Of a DNA stretch of 8,130 nt, positions 1-6,299 are shown in pieces. Positions within the stretch are counted from its first letter, which is position 1, and every line of letters begins with the position of its first letter. A program made the translations under genes and the position numbers. Under the pieces are notes generated by a model. It saw only the letters and a list, made by a program, of their open reading frames with translations. It was not told the origin of the DNA and searched no databases. The DNA comes from Gammaproteobacteria bacterium. GTDB lineage: Bacteria > Pseudomonadota > Gammaproteobacteria > Steroidobacterales > Steroidobacteraceae. The stretch is taken from NCBI GenBank assembly GCA_010031985.1, contig RGYP01000067.1:1-8130 (forward strand), in the 5' to 3' direction.

Positions 1-558
1 ACACCGACCCGACCGCGCAAACGACCCGAGGCGACGGTACCGCTCGCCAACGCCGCCGGTTTCACCGTCGCCCGAACCTATGCTTACGTGGCGAACGGGC
101 GTGAGGGGCTTGCCATCATCGACGTGAAGCGTCCGCATGCAGCGCGTTTGTTCCAGAAGTGGAATGGCGACGGCGGTCTCGTGGATTCGCGAGACGTGAT
201 GATCGCATCCACCAATGCCTCTCTATTCGCCTACGTGGCAGATGGGCAGGGCGGCTTGAAAGTCGTGCAGTTGACGAGCCCGTCTTCCCAGCCGAACTTC
301 TACGGCTTCAGTCCAGAGCCGCGGCCGGAGTTGATCGCGCGCAAGGCGACGCGTACTCCTGCGCTCAGCCTCTCGCGACCCTTGGAGCGTGATCGAGCGG
401 TGGACGAAAGTGGTGGCCAAGTGGCAGTGTTCGGTCGCCGCGGTGCGCGCCCGTTCAACCTGCAGGAAATGCAGCGGTTGTATCTCGACAAGGATGGCGA
501 GCCTTGGTTCGTCGAGGACAACCCTGGTGTGAAGCAGGCGCAGAGGAACCCCCGATGA
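1..558 (+). CDS. LVIVD-type beta-propeller repeat protein, C-terminal part (5' end outside window)
   Basis: The reading frame is open from the first base, so only the last 185 residues are visible and the true start lies upstream. An internal GTG at 88 is not the start, because the coding pattern continues before it. Two repeat-like units can be seen: visible residues 21-45 (YAYVANGREGLAIIDV) and about 63-93 (FAYVADGQGGLKVV). This fits the LVIVD family, whose short beta-strand repeats are thought to form propellers in secreted or periplasmic proteins. The last 90 or so residues (FYGFSP onward) carry no repeat and are not a domain I can name. The stop overlaps the start of the multiheme cytochrome by an ATGA junction, so the two proteins are probably made together and may share a redox or surface role. 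The exact function is unknown. The repeat assignment is by pattern only. Confidence 0.7.
   Translation, partial: TPTRPRKRPEATVPLANAAGFTVARTYAYVANGREGLAIIDVKRPHAARLFQKWNGDGGLVDSRDVMIASTNASLFAYVADGQGGLKVVQLTSPSSQPNFYGFSPEPRPELIARKATRTPALSLSRPLERDRAVDESGGQVAVFGRRGARPFNLQEMQRLYLDKDGEPWFVEDNPGVKQAQRNPR
542..547 (+). promoter_or_regulatory. Shine-Dalgarno for the multiheme cytochrome gene
   Basis: AGAGGA lies 7 bases before the ATG at 555, inside the end of the preceding gene. It fixes 555 rather than the in-frame GTG at 504 as the start. Confidence 0.7.
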
Positions 559-1844
559 GTTGGAAGAACACCCGATTGAAGTGGGCAGCATTCGGTATTG
601 CCGCTTTCGCAATGCTCGCTGCGCTCGCGGACGATGCCAAAGTTCGTCATGAAGGGGTGGCCACCTGTGCTTCCTCCTTGTGTCATGGTTCGACCCAGCC
701 GCTGAAGGCTTTCGACAGCGCCTTGCAGAACGAGTACACCACTTGGTCGCAGTTCGACCCGCACAGCAACGCCTACAAGGTGTTGCTCAACAAGCGATCG
801 CAGGAGATCGCTCGTCGGCTGGGTATCGGTCCCGCCCACGAGGCGCCGGCCTGCCTCGCCTGCCATTCCGATGCCGTCCCTGCAGCGAAGCGCGGCGTAA
901 AGTTCCAACTCGACGACGGAGTGGGTTGCGAGAGTTGTCACGGCGGCGCCGAAAAGTGGTTGGCGACCCATTATCAGAGCCCGCGAATTCCTCGCAGCGA
1001 GCACTTGGCGAATGGTTTGGTCGCGCTCGAGAAGCCCGAAGTGCTGGCCGGGACTTGTCTTGGCTGTCATGTCGGCGATCAAAACCGTTATGCCAACCAT
1101 CGCATGATGGCAGCGGGACATCCCCGACTCGTTTTCGAATTGGATACTTATCTTGAACTGTGGCGCACCAGTGGTGGTCGCGAGCATTACCGCAAGAAAG
1201 CGCCGACCGATCATTCGTCGACATGGGTGAAGGGGTTATTGGACTCCTCGCGCCATCAGCTCAAGTTGATCGAACAGCACGGTACCGGCCGCATGGGCCC
1301 GATTCCCGACTTCGGCGTTTTCGCTTGTCACTCTTGTCATCGTGACCTGCGACTGACCGCTTTCGGGGGTTCGAGTGCACTTGGCAACGAGCCGGGTGAT
1401 TTGCGTTGGCAGGATGCGCATTTATTGGTGTTGCGCCGAGTGACCGCAGCGCTGCAGTTGAGCGCTCGCACCGATCTCGACCGGGCAATCGTCGCCTTGC
1501 AAAAAGCGACACATGGTGATGCAGCCTCGTTGCGAGCGGCCTTGTCGCAAACGAGAGCTGCACTGGCGTCGGCCGAGAAACAACTCGCCGAGGTCAATTG
1601 GTCTGCAGCGCAGTTGAATGCCGTCGCTCAGGCCTTGGTCGAGGCATCGCGGCGGGGCGAGTTTCCGGACCCAGCGGCCGCCGAGCAGGCCTCGATGGGC
1701 ATGGTCGTGATGCTGGCGGGTCTCAAACTGGATCAAGGCAAGCGCGCGGAGATCAACCGTCTGTTCGACGATCTGCGTGACGACAACGTGTTCGATCAGC
1801 GGCGCTTCGCCAAATGGATGTCCATGCTCGATCCGCGTCATTGA
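555..1844 (+). CDS. Periplasmic multiheme cytochrome c (cytochrome c554-like), five heme-attachment sites
   Basis: A secreted c-type cytochrome of 429 residues. Residues 1-25 form a signal peptide (basic start, then a hydrophobic stretch ending ALA before DDAK), so heme attachment takes place in the periplasm. Four canonical CxxCH sites lie at 100-104 (CLACH), 125-129 (CESCH), 168-172 (CLGCH) and 258-262 (CHSCH). A fifth site at 38-44 (CASSLCH) has the CX4CH spacing. H70, H182 and H189 are conserved-looking and could be distal ligands. Residues 290-429 have no heme site and look helical. The heme arrangement resembles the cytochrome c554 group, but the electron donor and acceptor cannot be told from sequence. 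The start at 555 overlaps the stop of the LVIVD-type gene (ATGA), has a Shine-Dalgarno, and places the signal peptide at the N-terminus. An upstream GTG at 504 would bury the signal peptide. Confidence 0.9.
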   Translation: MSWKNTRLKWAAFGIAAFAMLAALADDAKVRHEGVATCASSLCHGSTQPLKAFDSALQNEYTTWSQFDPHSNAYKVLLNKRSQEIARRLGIGPAHEAPACLACHSDAVPAAKRGVKFQLDDGVGCESCHGGAEKWLATHYQSPRIPRSEHLANGLVALEKPEVLAGTCLGCHVGDQNRYANHRMMAAGHPRLVFELDTYLELWRTSGGREHYRKKAPTDHSSTWVKGLLDSSRHQLKLIEQHGTGRMGPIPDFGVFACHSCHRDLRLTAFGGSSALGNEPGDLRWQDAHLLVLRRVTAALQLSARTDLDRAIVALQKATHGDAASLRAALSQTRAALASAEKQLAEVNWSAAQLNAVAQALVEASRRGEFPDPAAAEQASMGMVVMLAGLKLDQGKRAEINRLFDDLRDDNVFDQRRFAKWMSMLDPRH

Positions 1845-1883
1845 ACGCCCCTTGTCCGCGGACGCGCGGATTCCGACCATTTT

Positions 1884-1892
1884 TGCTAACGT
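1884..1892 (+). promoter_or_regulatory. Possible extended -10 element for the MscS-like gene
   Basis: TGC followed by TAACGT ends 10 bases before the ATG at 1903, leaving room for a leader of only a few bases. The hexamer matches TATAAT at 3 of 6 positions and no -35 is evident. It is kept because the same arrangement recurs before other genes here. Confidence 0.3.
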
Positions 1893-1902
1893 GCGCTCCG
1901 AT

Positions 1903-2943
1903 ATGGTCTGGTTCGACAACACGGTGACGCAGTGGCTGCTCGCGGCCGCGGCGTTTCTGGTGTGTTTCTTCGTGTTGCCCGCTGTTCGTCTCTTCGTGAT
2001 GGCCCGCGCTCGACAGCTCGCCGGCCGCGATGCGCCGGCCTGGATAGATCTCGTGCTGCTGTTGATCCGGCGGACGCGTCGACTGTTCCTGATCGTGGTC
2101 GCGCTCTATGCCGCCGAGCGCTTCCTCAGTCTCGCACCGCGGATCGAGTCGGTCTCCACCGCGATCATCGTGTTGACCTTCTGGGTCCAGGCGGCGCTCT
2201 GGGGCGTGGCCGCTGCCGAGTTTGCGCTCAAGCAGCGTCAGGAGCGGATGATCGCCGCCGGCGAGACGAGCCAGTCTGGCTCCGTGAGCGTGTTGCTGTT
2301 CGTGGCGCGCGTCGCCATCTTTGCGCTCGCCGTCCTGCTCGCGCTCGACAACCTCGGCATCAACATCACCGCGTTGGTCGCGGGTCTCGGTATCGGCGGT
2401 ATCGCCATCGCGCTCGCCGTGCAGACCGTGCTCGGCGATCTTTTGGCTTCGCTTTCGATCACGCTCGACAAGCCGTTTCGCGTCGGTGATCTGCTGCGTA
2501 TCGACGACATCGAAGGTTCGGTCGAATTCATCGGCGTACGCAGCACGCGACTGCGCAGCGTGACCGGTGAACAGGTGATCATCGCCAATGCCGATCTGCT
2601 CAAGAGCCGCGTCCGCAATCTCGGCCGCATGCCCGAGCGCCGCACGCTGTTTCAGCTCGGCGTCGCCTACGAAACGACGCCGGAGAAATTGGCCAGCGTC
2701 TGCGCGGTGGTGCGCCGTGCGATCGAGTCCGTCGAGGGAACGCGCTTCGAGTACTGCGCGTTACGAACCTTCGGCGAGTACGCGCTCAACTTCGAGGTGG
2801 TGTATTTCGTGCCGGGGTGGAACGCGGCACCCGGTCACTTCGTGTCGATCAACGATGCCGTCAGTCGTGCCATCCACGCCGCCTTCGCAGCGGAGGGCAT
2901 TTCTTTTGCCTATCCGACTCGCAACGTGATCGTCAGACAGTAG
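1903..2943 (+). CDS. MscS-family mechanosensitive ion channel
   Basis: An inner-membrane channel of 346 residues that would open under membrane tension to release solutes during osmotic downshock. Hydrophobic segments lie at about 10-33, 60-80, 85-107 and 128-148. They are followed by the glycine- and alanine-rich pore helix of MscS at 150-182 (ALVAGLGIGGIAIALAVQ) and the family-typical DKPFRVGD at 189-196, which begins the cytoplasmic beta domain. The alpha/beta vestibule region runs to the end (FAYPTRNV). It is longer than E. coli MscS (286 residues) because of extra N-terminal membrane helices, as in other small MscS-like paralogues. Start choice: ATG 1903 puts a membrane helix right after the N-terminus. 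GTG 1891 is a possible alternative. No Shine-Dalgarno precedes either. The 58-base gap after the cytochrome gene and the putative -10 suggest its own transcript. Confidence 0.93.
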   Translation: MVWFDNTVTQWLLAAAAFLVCFFVLPAVRLFVMARARQLAGRDAPAWIDLVLLLIRRTRRLFLIVVALYAAERFLSLAPRIESVSTAIIVLTFWVQAALWGVAAAEFALKQRQERMIAAGETSQSGSVSVLLFVARVAIFALAVLLALDNLGINITALVAGLGIGGIAIALAVQTVLGDLLASLSITLDKPFRVGDLLRIDDIEGSVEFIGVRSTRLRSVTGEQVIIANADLLKSRVRNLGRMPERRTLFQLGVAYETTPEKLASVCAVVRRAIESVEGTRFEYCALRTFGEYALNFEVVYFVPGWNAAPGHFVSINDAVSRAIHAAFAAEGISFAYPTRNVIVRQ

Positions 2944-2957
2944 GCGATATCGATCGA

Positions 2958-2983
2958 CGAGTTCAGTCGGCGAGTTCAGCCGG
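2958..2983. repeat. 13-bp tandem duplication at the 3' end of pyrD
   Basis: Two adjacent copies of CGAGTTCAGYCGG (2958-2970 and 2971-2983) differ at one position. The second copy contains the pyrD stop codon on the - strand. The duplication fills most of the 32-base gap between two convergent genes. No hairpin with a T-run was found there, so no terminator is called. Confidence 0.6.
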
Positions 2984-3905
2984 CGAGCCGCAGCGTACCG
3001 ACGAGATCGGTCACGTTCGCCATGTGGTTGTCGGCGAGGTATTTCGCGATGCCGGCGTTGATTTTTTTGCAGGTCATCGGGTCGTAGAACAGCGAAGTGC
3101 CGATGCCGACAGCGCTTGCCCCGGCAATCATGAATTCGATGGCATCGGTCGCGGTGGTAATGCCGCCTTGGCCTATGATCGGCACGTCATGCCGCTTGGC
3201 GACGTCATACACCTGAAATACTTTGAGCAAGGCGATCGGTTTGATCGCTGGACCGGACAACCCGCCCTGCACGTTGCCGATCACCGGGCGACGCGTTTTC
3301 GCATCGATCGCCATGCCCATGATGGTGTTGATCACCGACAGGCCATCGCTGCCTGCCTCGATGCACAGTCGGGCGTTTTCCTTGATGTCGGTCTGGTTGG
3401 GCGAGAGTTTGGTGATGATGGGTTTTTTGGTGACCGCGCGGCAGGCCGTGACTACTCGCGCCGACATCTCCGGGTAATTGCCGAAGGCGACACCGCCTTC
3501 TTTGACGTTCGGGCAGGAGATGTTGATTTCGATCGCATCGATCGGTGAATCGTCGAAGCGCCGCGTCACCTCGGCATATTCTTCGAGAGTCGAGCCCGAG
3601 ACGTTGGCAATGAAGCGCGTCTCGGTGAAATCGAGTGTGGGCAGGATGTTGTGCACCACGTGATCGGTGCCTGGATTTTGCAGGCCGATGGCATTCAGCA
3701 TGCCCATCGGCGTTTCGTAGACACGATGCGGCGGGTTGCCGAGCCGGGGTTCGAGGGTGGTGCCCTTGAGCACCACGGCACCGCAATCGGTATTCGAGAA
3801 TCCCTCGACCCGCGTGTATTCCTCGCCGAAGCCGACGCAGCCCGAGAGCAGCACGATCGGCGAAGAGAAATCCATGCCGAGAAAACGATAGCGCAACGAG
3901 GACAT
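2976..3905 (-). CDS. pyrD: Dihydroorotate dehydrogenase, class 1B-like catalytic subunit
   Basis: A predicted cytosolic FMN flavoprotein of 309 residues that would oxidise dihydroorotate to orotate in pyrimidine synthesis. The full TIM-barrel is present with no N-terminal membrane helix. The catalytic loop NISCPNVKEGG (128-138) has C131 as the base, as in class 1 enzymes, where class 2 enzymes have Ser. K166 (TKLSPN) and the GGLSGPAIKPIAL segment (214-226) are typical of class 1B. GQGGI (245-249) and GIGTS (267-271) should bind the FMN phosphate. Class 1B normally works with PyrK, an FAD/iron-sulfur subunit that passes electrons to NAD+, but no pyrK is in this window. Start choice: ATG 3905 begins at the family's normal N-terminus. 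An open frame up to 4037 would overlap trmL and is not credible. The gene diverges from trmL. Confidence 0.88.
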   Translation of the reverse strand: MSSLRYRFLGMDFSSPIVLLSGCVGFGEEYTRVEGFSNTDCGAVVLKGTTLEPRLGNPPHRVYETPMGMLNAIGLQNPGTDHVVHNILPTLDFTETRFIANVSGSTLEEYAEVTRRFDDSPIDAIEINISCPNVKEGGVAFGNYPEMSARVVTACRAVTKKPIITKLSPNQTDIKENARLCIEAGSDGLSVINTIMGMAIDAKTRRPVIGNVQGGLSGPAIKPIALLKVFQVYDVAKRHDVPIIGQGGITTATDAIEFMIAGASAVGIGTSLFYDPMTCKKINAGIAKYLADNHMANVTDLVGTLRLAG

Positions 3906-3911
3906 GACGCG

Positions 3912-3917
3912 ATTATA
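3912..3917 (-). promoter_or_regulatory. -10 element of pyrD (consensus TATAAT)
   Basis: On the - strand a perfect TATAAT stands 6 bases before the pyrD ATG. Transcription would then begin at or next to the start codon. The -35 position 17 bases upstream (ATGGTA) is poor, and no Shine-Dalgarno lies between. Confidence 0.6.
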
Positions 3918-3931
3918 GACCCCCGTGGCAT

Positions 3932-3940
3932 TGCTACCAT
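3932..3940 (+). promoter_or_regulatory. Possible extended -10 element of trmL
   Basis: TGC plus TACCAT (4 of 6 matches to TATAAT) ends 7 bases before ATG 3948. An alternative is the weaker TATAGA at 3914-3919. No Shine-Dalgarno precedes the gene. Confidence 0.4.
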
Positions 3941-3947
3941 GCGCACC

Positions 3948-4439
3948 ATGTTCCGCATCGTCCTGTTCGAGCCCGAGATTCCGCCCAACACCGGTAACGT
4001 CATTCGTCTGTGCGCGAATACGGGCGTCGAGCTGCATTTGATCAAGCCGCTCGGCTTCGATCTCGACCGGCGGTCCCTACGCCGCGCCGGACTCGACTAC
4101 CGTTGGATGACCGCCGTGCACGTGCACGACCACTTCGACGCCTGCAGAGCGGCGTTACGCAGCGTCGGCGCCGCTGGCTCAGCCGCGTGGTACGCCATCG
4201 AGACGGGCGGCACGCGACGCTACGACGAAGTCGCTTGGCAGCCGGGCGACGTGCTGCTGTTCGGTTCGGAGCGGCGCGGCCTGCCACAAGCAGTGCTCGA
4301 AGAATTGCGTGACGAGTTCGGCCCCGGCTCGTGGGTCAGCATCCCGATGCGCGAAGGCAACCGCAGCCTCAATTTGTCGAACGCGGTGAGCCTCGTGACC
4401 TACGAAGCCTGGCGACAGAACGGTTTTGCCGGCAGCTGA
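3948..4439 (+). CDS. trmL: tRNA (cytidine(34)-2'-O)-methyltransferase TrmL
   Basis: A SPOUT-family enzyme of 163 residues. In E. coli it uses S-adenosylmethionine to 2'-O-methylate the wobble base of two leucine tRNAs, acting as a dimer in the cytosol. The N-terminus FRIVLFEPEIPPNTGN (2-17) holds the first conserved motif. LLFGSERRGLP (103-113) and IPMREGNRSLNLSN (132-145) form the trefoil-knot cofactor site, and the end is YEAWRQNGFAG. Length matches E. coli TrmL (about 157). Start choice: ATG 3948 aligns exactly with the E. coli N-terminus, while ATG 3939 adds three residues and is possible. It diverges from pyrD and converges on gpsA, with only 12 bases to the gpsA stop. In E. coli trmL lies beside cysE-gpsA, so its position here is conserved apart from the missing cysE. 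Confidence 0.94.
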   Translation: MFRIVLFEPEIPPNTGNVIRLCANTGVELHLIKPLGFDLDRRSLRRAGLDYRWMTAVHVHDHFDACRAALRSVGAAGSAAWYAIETGGTRRYDEVAWQPGDVLLFGSERRGLPQAVLEELRDEFGPGSWVSIPMREGNRSLNLSNAVSLVTYEAWRQNGFAGS

Positions 4440-4451
4440 GGCCGTACTTGC

Positions 4452-5465
4452 CTATTCGCTGAACTCGGCCTTGATCGGTCGCGACATCAGCGCCTTGACG
4501 ACTTCGCGCGCCGGCAAGCCTTCGTAGAGGAGTCGATAAATACCGTCACAGATCGGCATGTCGACGTGCTGCCGAGCGGCCACGCCATGCACGGCACGCG
4601 CAGCGAGATAACCCTCGACCACTTGACCGATCTCGGCGAGCGCGAGTTCGGTACTTTTGCCTGCGGCGAGCAGCAAACCGAAGCGACGATTGCGTGATTG
4701 GTCGTCGGTACAGGTCAGCACCAGATCGCCGAGGCCGGCGAGACCCATGAAGGTTTCGCGTCTGGCACCGAGTGCGACGCCGAGCCGCGTCATTTCCACG
4801 AGTCCACGAGTGATCAGCGCGACACGGGTGTTGGCGCCGAAGCCGAGACCATCGGCGAGTCCCGCGCCCACGGCGAGGACGTTCTTGACGGCACCACCCA
4901 CCTCGACACCGACGATGTCGTTCGAGGTGTAGGCACGGAAATTTCCGCCCGAGAGACTTTTGGCGAGCTCGGTCGCGAAGGCTTCGTCTGCCGAGGCGAT
5001 GGTCATGGCCGTAGGCAGTCCGCCGCCGACTTCGCGCGCGAAGGTGGGACCTGAGAGCACGGCAAAGGAGCGCCGGTCACCGAGGATCTCTCGGGCCACC
5101 TGATGGGGCAGCAGACCCGTTTCGAGTTCGAAGCCTTTGGTGGCCCACGCAAGACGCACGTGCTCGCCGAGTCGTGGCGCAATTTCTTTGAGAAGCTTGC
5201 GCAACGCATGGCTCGGTACGGCGATCAGGATTTCGCCTGCGCCACGCAGAGCTTCATCGAGATTGCGGGCGACGCTCAGTCGATCTGGAAAAGGCGCATC
5301 CGGCAGGTATCGAGCGTTGCGACGCTCGCTCGCCATGACCGTTTGCTGTGCGATATCTCGACCCCAAAGGCGGGTCGGATGCCCGGCGCGTGCGAACTGT
5401 ATGGCGAGAGCGGTGCCCCAGGATCCGGCACCGAGCACGGCCAGCGCGGCGGCCGTGTCGTTCAT
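4452..5465 (-). CDS. gpsA: NAD(P)H-dependent glycerol-3-phosphate dehydrogenase
   Basis: A cytosolic enzyme of 337 residues that reduces dihydroxyacetone phosphate to sn-glycerol 3-phosphate, the backbone for phospholipid synthesis. The Rossmann nucleotide-binding motif is GAGSWG (12-17). K110 (ATKG) lies at the substrate site, SGPTFA is at 138-143, and K194 (GGAVKN) is the catalytic lysine. The GFGANTR segment (208-214) and GLGDL (244-248) also match the family. Length is nearly the same as E. coli GpsA (339), with no sign of truncation. The gene is last in yibN-grxC-secB-gpsA and begins 3 bases after the secB stop. No clear Shine-Dalgarno lies in the end of secB, so translation probably depends on coupling to secB. 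It meets trmL tail to tail across a 12-base gap with no recognisable terminator. Confidence 0.97.
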   Translation of the reverse strand: MNDTAAALAVLGAGSWGTALAIQFARAGHPTRLWGRDIAQQTVMASERRNARYLPDAPFPDRLSVARNLDEALRGAGEILIAVPSHALRKLLKEIAPRLGEHVRLAWATKGFELETGLLPHQVAREILGDRRSFAVLSGPTFAREVGGGLPTAMTIASADEAFATELAKSLSGGNFRAYTSNDIVGVEVGGAVKNVLAVGAGLADGLGFGANTRVALITRGLVEMTRLGVALGARRETFMGLAGLGDLVLTCTDDQSRNRRFGLLLAAGKSTELALAEIGQVVEGYLAARAVHGVAARQHVDMPICDGIYRLLYEGLPAREVVKALMSRPIKAEFSE

Positions 5466-5468
5466 CGT

Positions 5469-5984
5469 TCAGCTGTTCAGTGCCGGCGGCGCTTGATCCG
5501 CCTGCTGCGAGGTTGCGGCAGCATCGGCCAGCGAGCGCATGTAGAGCGCATCGAAGTTCACCGGCGGCAGCAACAGTTGCGGGAACCCCCCCTGCGTCAC
5601 GAGATTCGCGATGTTGGCGCGCGCGTAGGGGAAGAGCACGGCCGGGGCGACGGCCGCCACGGCACGCCGATATTCGTCTTCGTTGAGGTTGCGGACTCCG
5701 AACAGACCCGCTTGCTGCACCTCGACCAGAAAGGCGGTGTTGTCGCCGATCTTTGCCGTGATGCTCACCGTCAGCACGATCTCGCGCATTTCGGGCGATA
5801 CCGCTTCGGAGGCCGTGTTGAGGTCGAGACCGATTTGCGGATTCCACTCACCCTGGATGCGTGGGCCCCGGGGCGCCTCGAAGGAGCAATCCTTCAAATA
5901 AACCGACTGCAAAGAAAACTCGGGAGCGTTCGGATCTTCGCCGGGTTGGGCAACGCCGTCGGCGCGCGGATCTGGATCGGACAT
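5469..5984 (-). CDS. secB: Protein-export chaperone SecB
   Basis: A cytosolic tetrameric chaperone of 171 residues that keeps preproteins unfolded and hands them to SecA for Sec export. Conserved blocks are VYLKDCSFEAP (28-38), the central beta-strand region (about 50-97) and the C-terminal signature FPYARANIANLVTQGGFPQL (118-137) followed by PPVNFDALY (140-148). The first 22 residues are acidic and proline-rich and likely disordered. A tail of about 20 residues after LYMRSL (A-, Q- and P-rich) makes it longer than E. coli SecB (155). The start at 5984 has an AGAGG Shine-Dalgarno 9 bases upstream. A 60-base gap with an inverted repeat separates it from grxC, and gpsA follows after 3 bases. 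Confidence 0.97.
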   Translation of the reverse strand: MSDPDPRADGVAQPGEDPNAPEFSLQSVYLKDCSFEAPRGPRIQGEWNPQIGLDLNTASEAVSPEMREIVLTVSITAKIGDNTAFLVEVQQAGLFGVRNLNEDEYRRAVAAVAPAVLFPYARANIANLVTQGGFPQLLLPPVNFDALYMRSLADAAATSQQADQAPPALNS

Positions 5985-5993
5985 GTGGTCTGG

Positions 5994-5998
5994 CCTCT
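5994..5998 (-). promoter_or_regulatory. Shine-Dalgarno for secB
   Basis: AGAGG on the - strand, 9 bases before the secB ATG at 5984. Confidence 0.65.
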
Positions 5999-6026
5999 GT
6001 GGTACTTGTGTTCGTGGACGGATGGT

Positions 6027-6043
6027 CCGGCGCAGTACGCCGG
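6027..6043 (-). repeat. Inverted repeat (6-bp stem, 5-base loop) between grxC and secB
   Basis: CCGGCG (6027-6032) and CGCCGG (6038-6043) form a perfect GC-only stem around a five-base loop, starting one base after the grxC stop codon. No T-run follows in the - direction, so it is not a standard intrinsic terminator. It could set the 3' end or stability of the upstream mRNA segment, reducing secB-gpsA relative to yibN-grxC or protecting a processed end. This role is inferred. Confidence 0.55.
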
Positions 6044-6044
6044 G

Positions 6045-6299
6045 TCAGGCGGCGAGCAGCGGATCGAGGCCGCCCTTCGCGTCGAGCGCATGCAGATCGT
6101 CGCAGCCGCCGACATGCAAGTCGCCAATGAAAATTTGCGGCACGGTGTGACGGCCGCTGCGGTTCATCATCTCTTGACGCAGCGCCGAGTTGCCATCGAC
6201 GTCGATGATTTCGAGATTCGCGTTCTTGCGTTCGAGCAGTTGGCGCGCCCGCACACAGTACGGACACCATGCGGTGGCGTACATCACGACCTTGCTCAT
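6045..6299 (-). CDS. grxC: Glutaredoxin 3
   Basis: A small thiol-disulfide oxidoreductase of 84 residues that uses glutathione to reduce protein disulfides and mixed disulfides in the cytosol. The thioredoxin fold carries the dithiol site CPYC (12-15), the cis-proline TVP loop (52-54) and the glutathione-binding GGCDD (64-68). Length matches E. coli Grx3 (83). A third cysteine, C66, lies in the GGCDD loop. Its start codon overlaps the yibN stop (ATGA), with an AAGGG Shine-Dalgarno 6 bases upstream, so the two are translationally coupled. It stands before secB in the conserved yibN-grxC-secB-gpsA order. Confidence 0.96.
   Translation of the reverse strand: MSKVVMYATAWCPYCVRARQLLERKNANLEIIDVDGNSALRQEMMNRSGRHTVPQIFIGDLHVGGCDDLHALDAKGGLDPLLAA

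Noticed and set aside
300..1214. A 304-codon open frame on the - strand opposite the LVIVD-type and cytochrome genes
   Set aside because: The + strand frames carry clear signal-peptide, heme and repeat motifs. The antisense frame has no recognisable feature.
2817..3548. A 243-codon + strand frame running from the mscS-like gene into pyrD
   Set aside because: It is opposite the conserved pyrD frame, and its start is inside the mscS-like gene without a ribosome site.
3651..3947. An upstream extension of the trmL frame
   Set aside because: It would overlap the start of pyrD on the other strand, and the TrmL family begins at the MFRIVLFEPE segment encoded from 3948.
3906..4037. An upstream extension of pyrD
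   Set aside because: It would run antisense through the start of trmL, and the added residues do not resemble the family.
4440..4451. A bidirectional terminator between trmL and gpsA
   Set aside because: The gap is only 12 bases, and no GC-rich stem followed by a T-run was found in it or at the gene ends.
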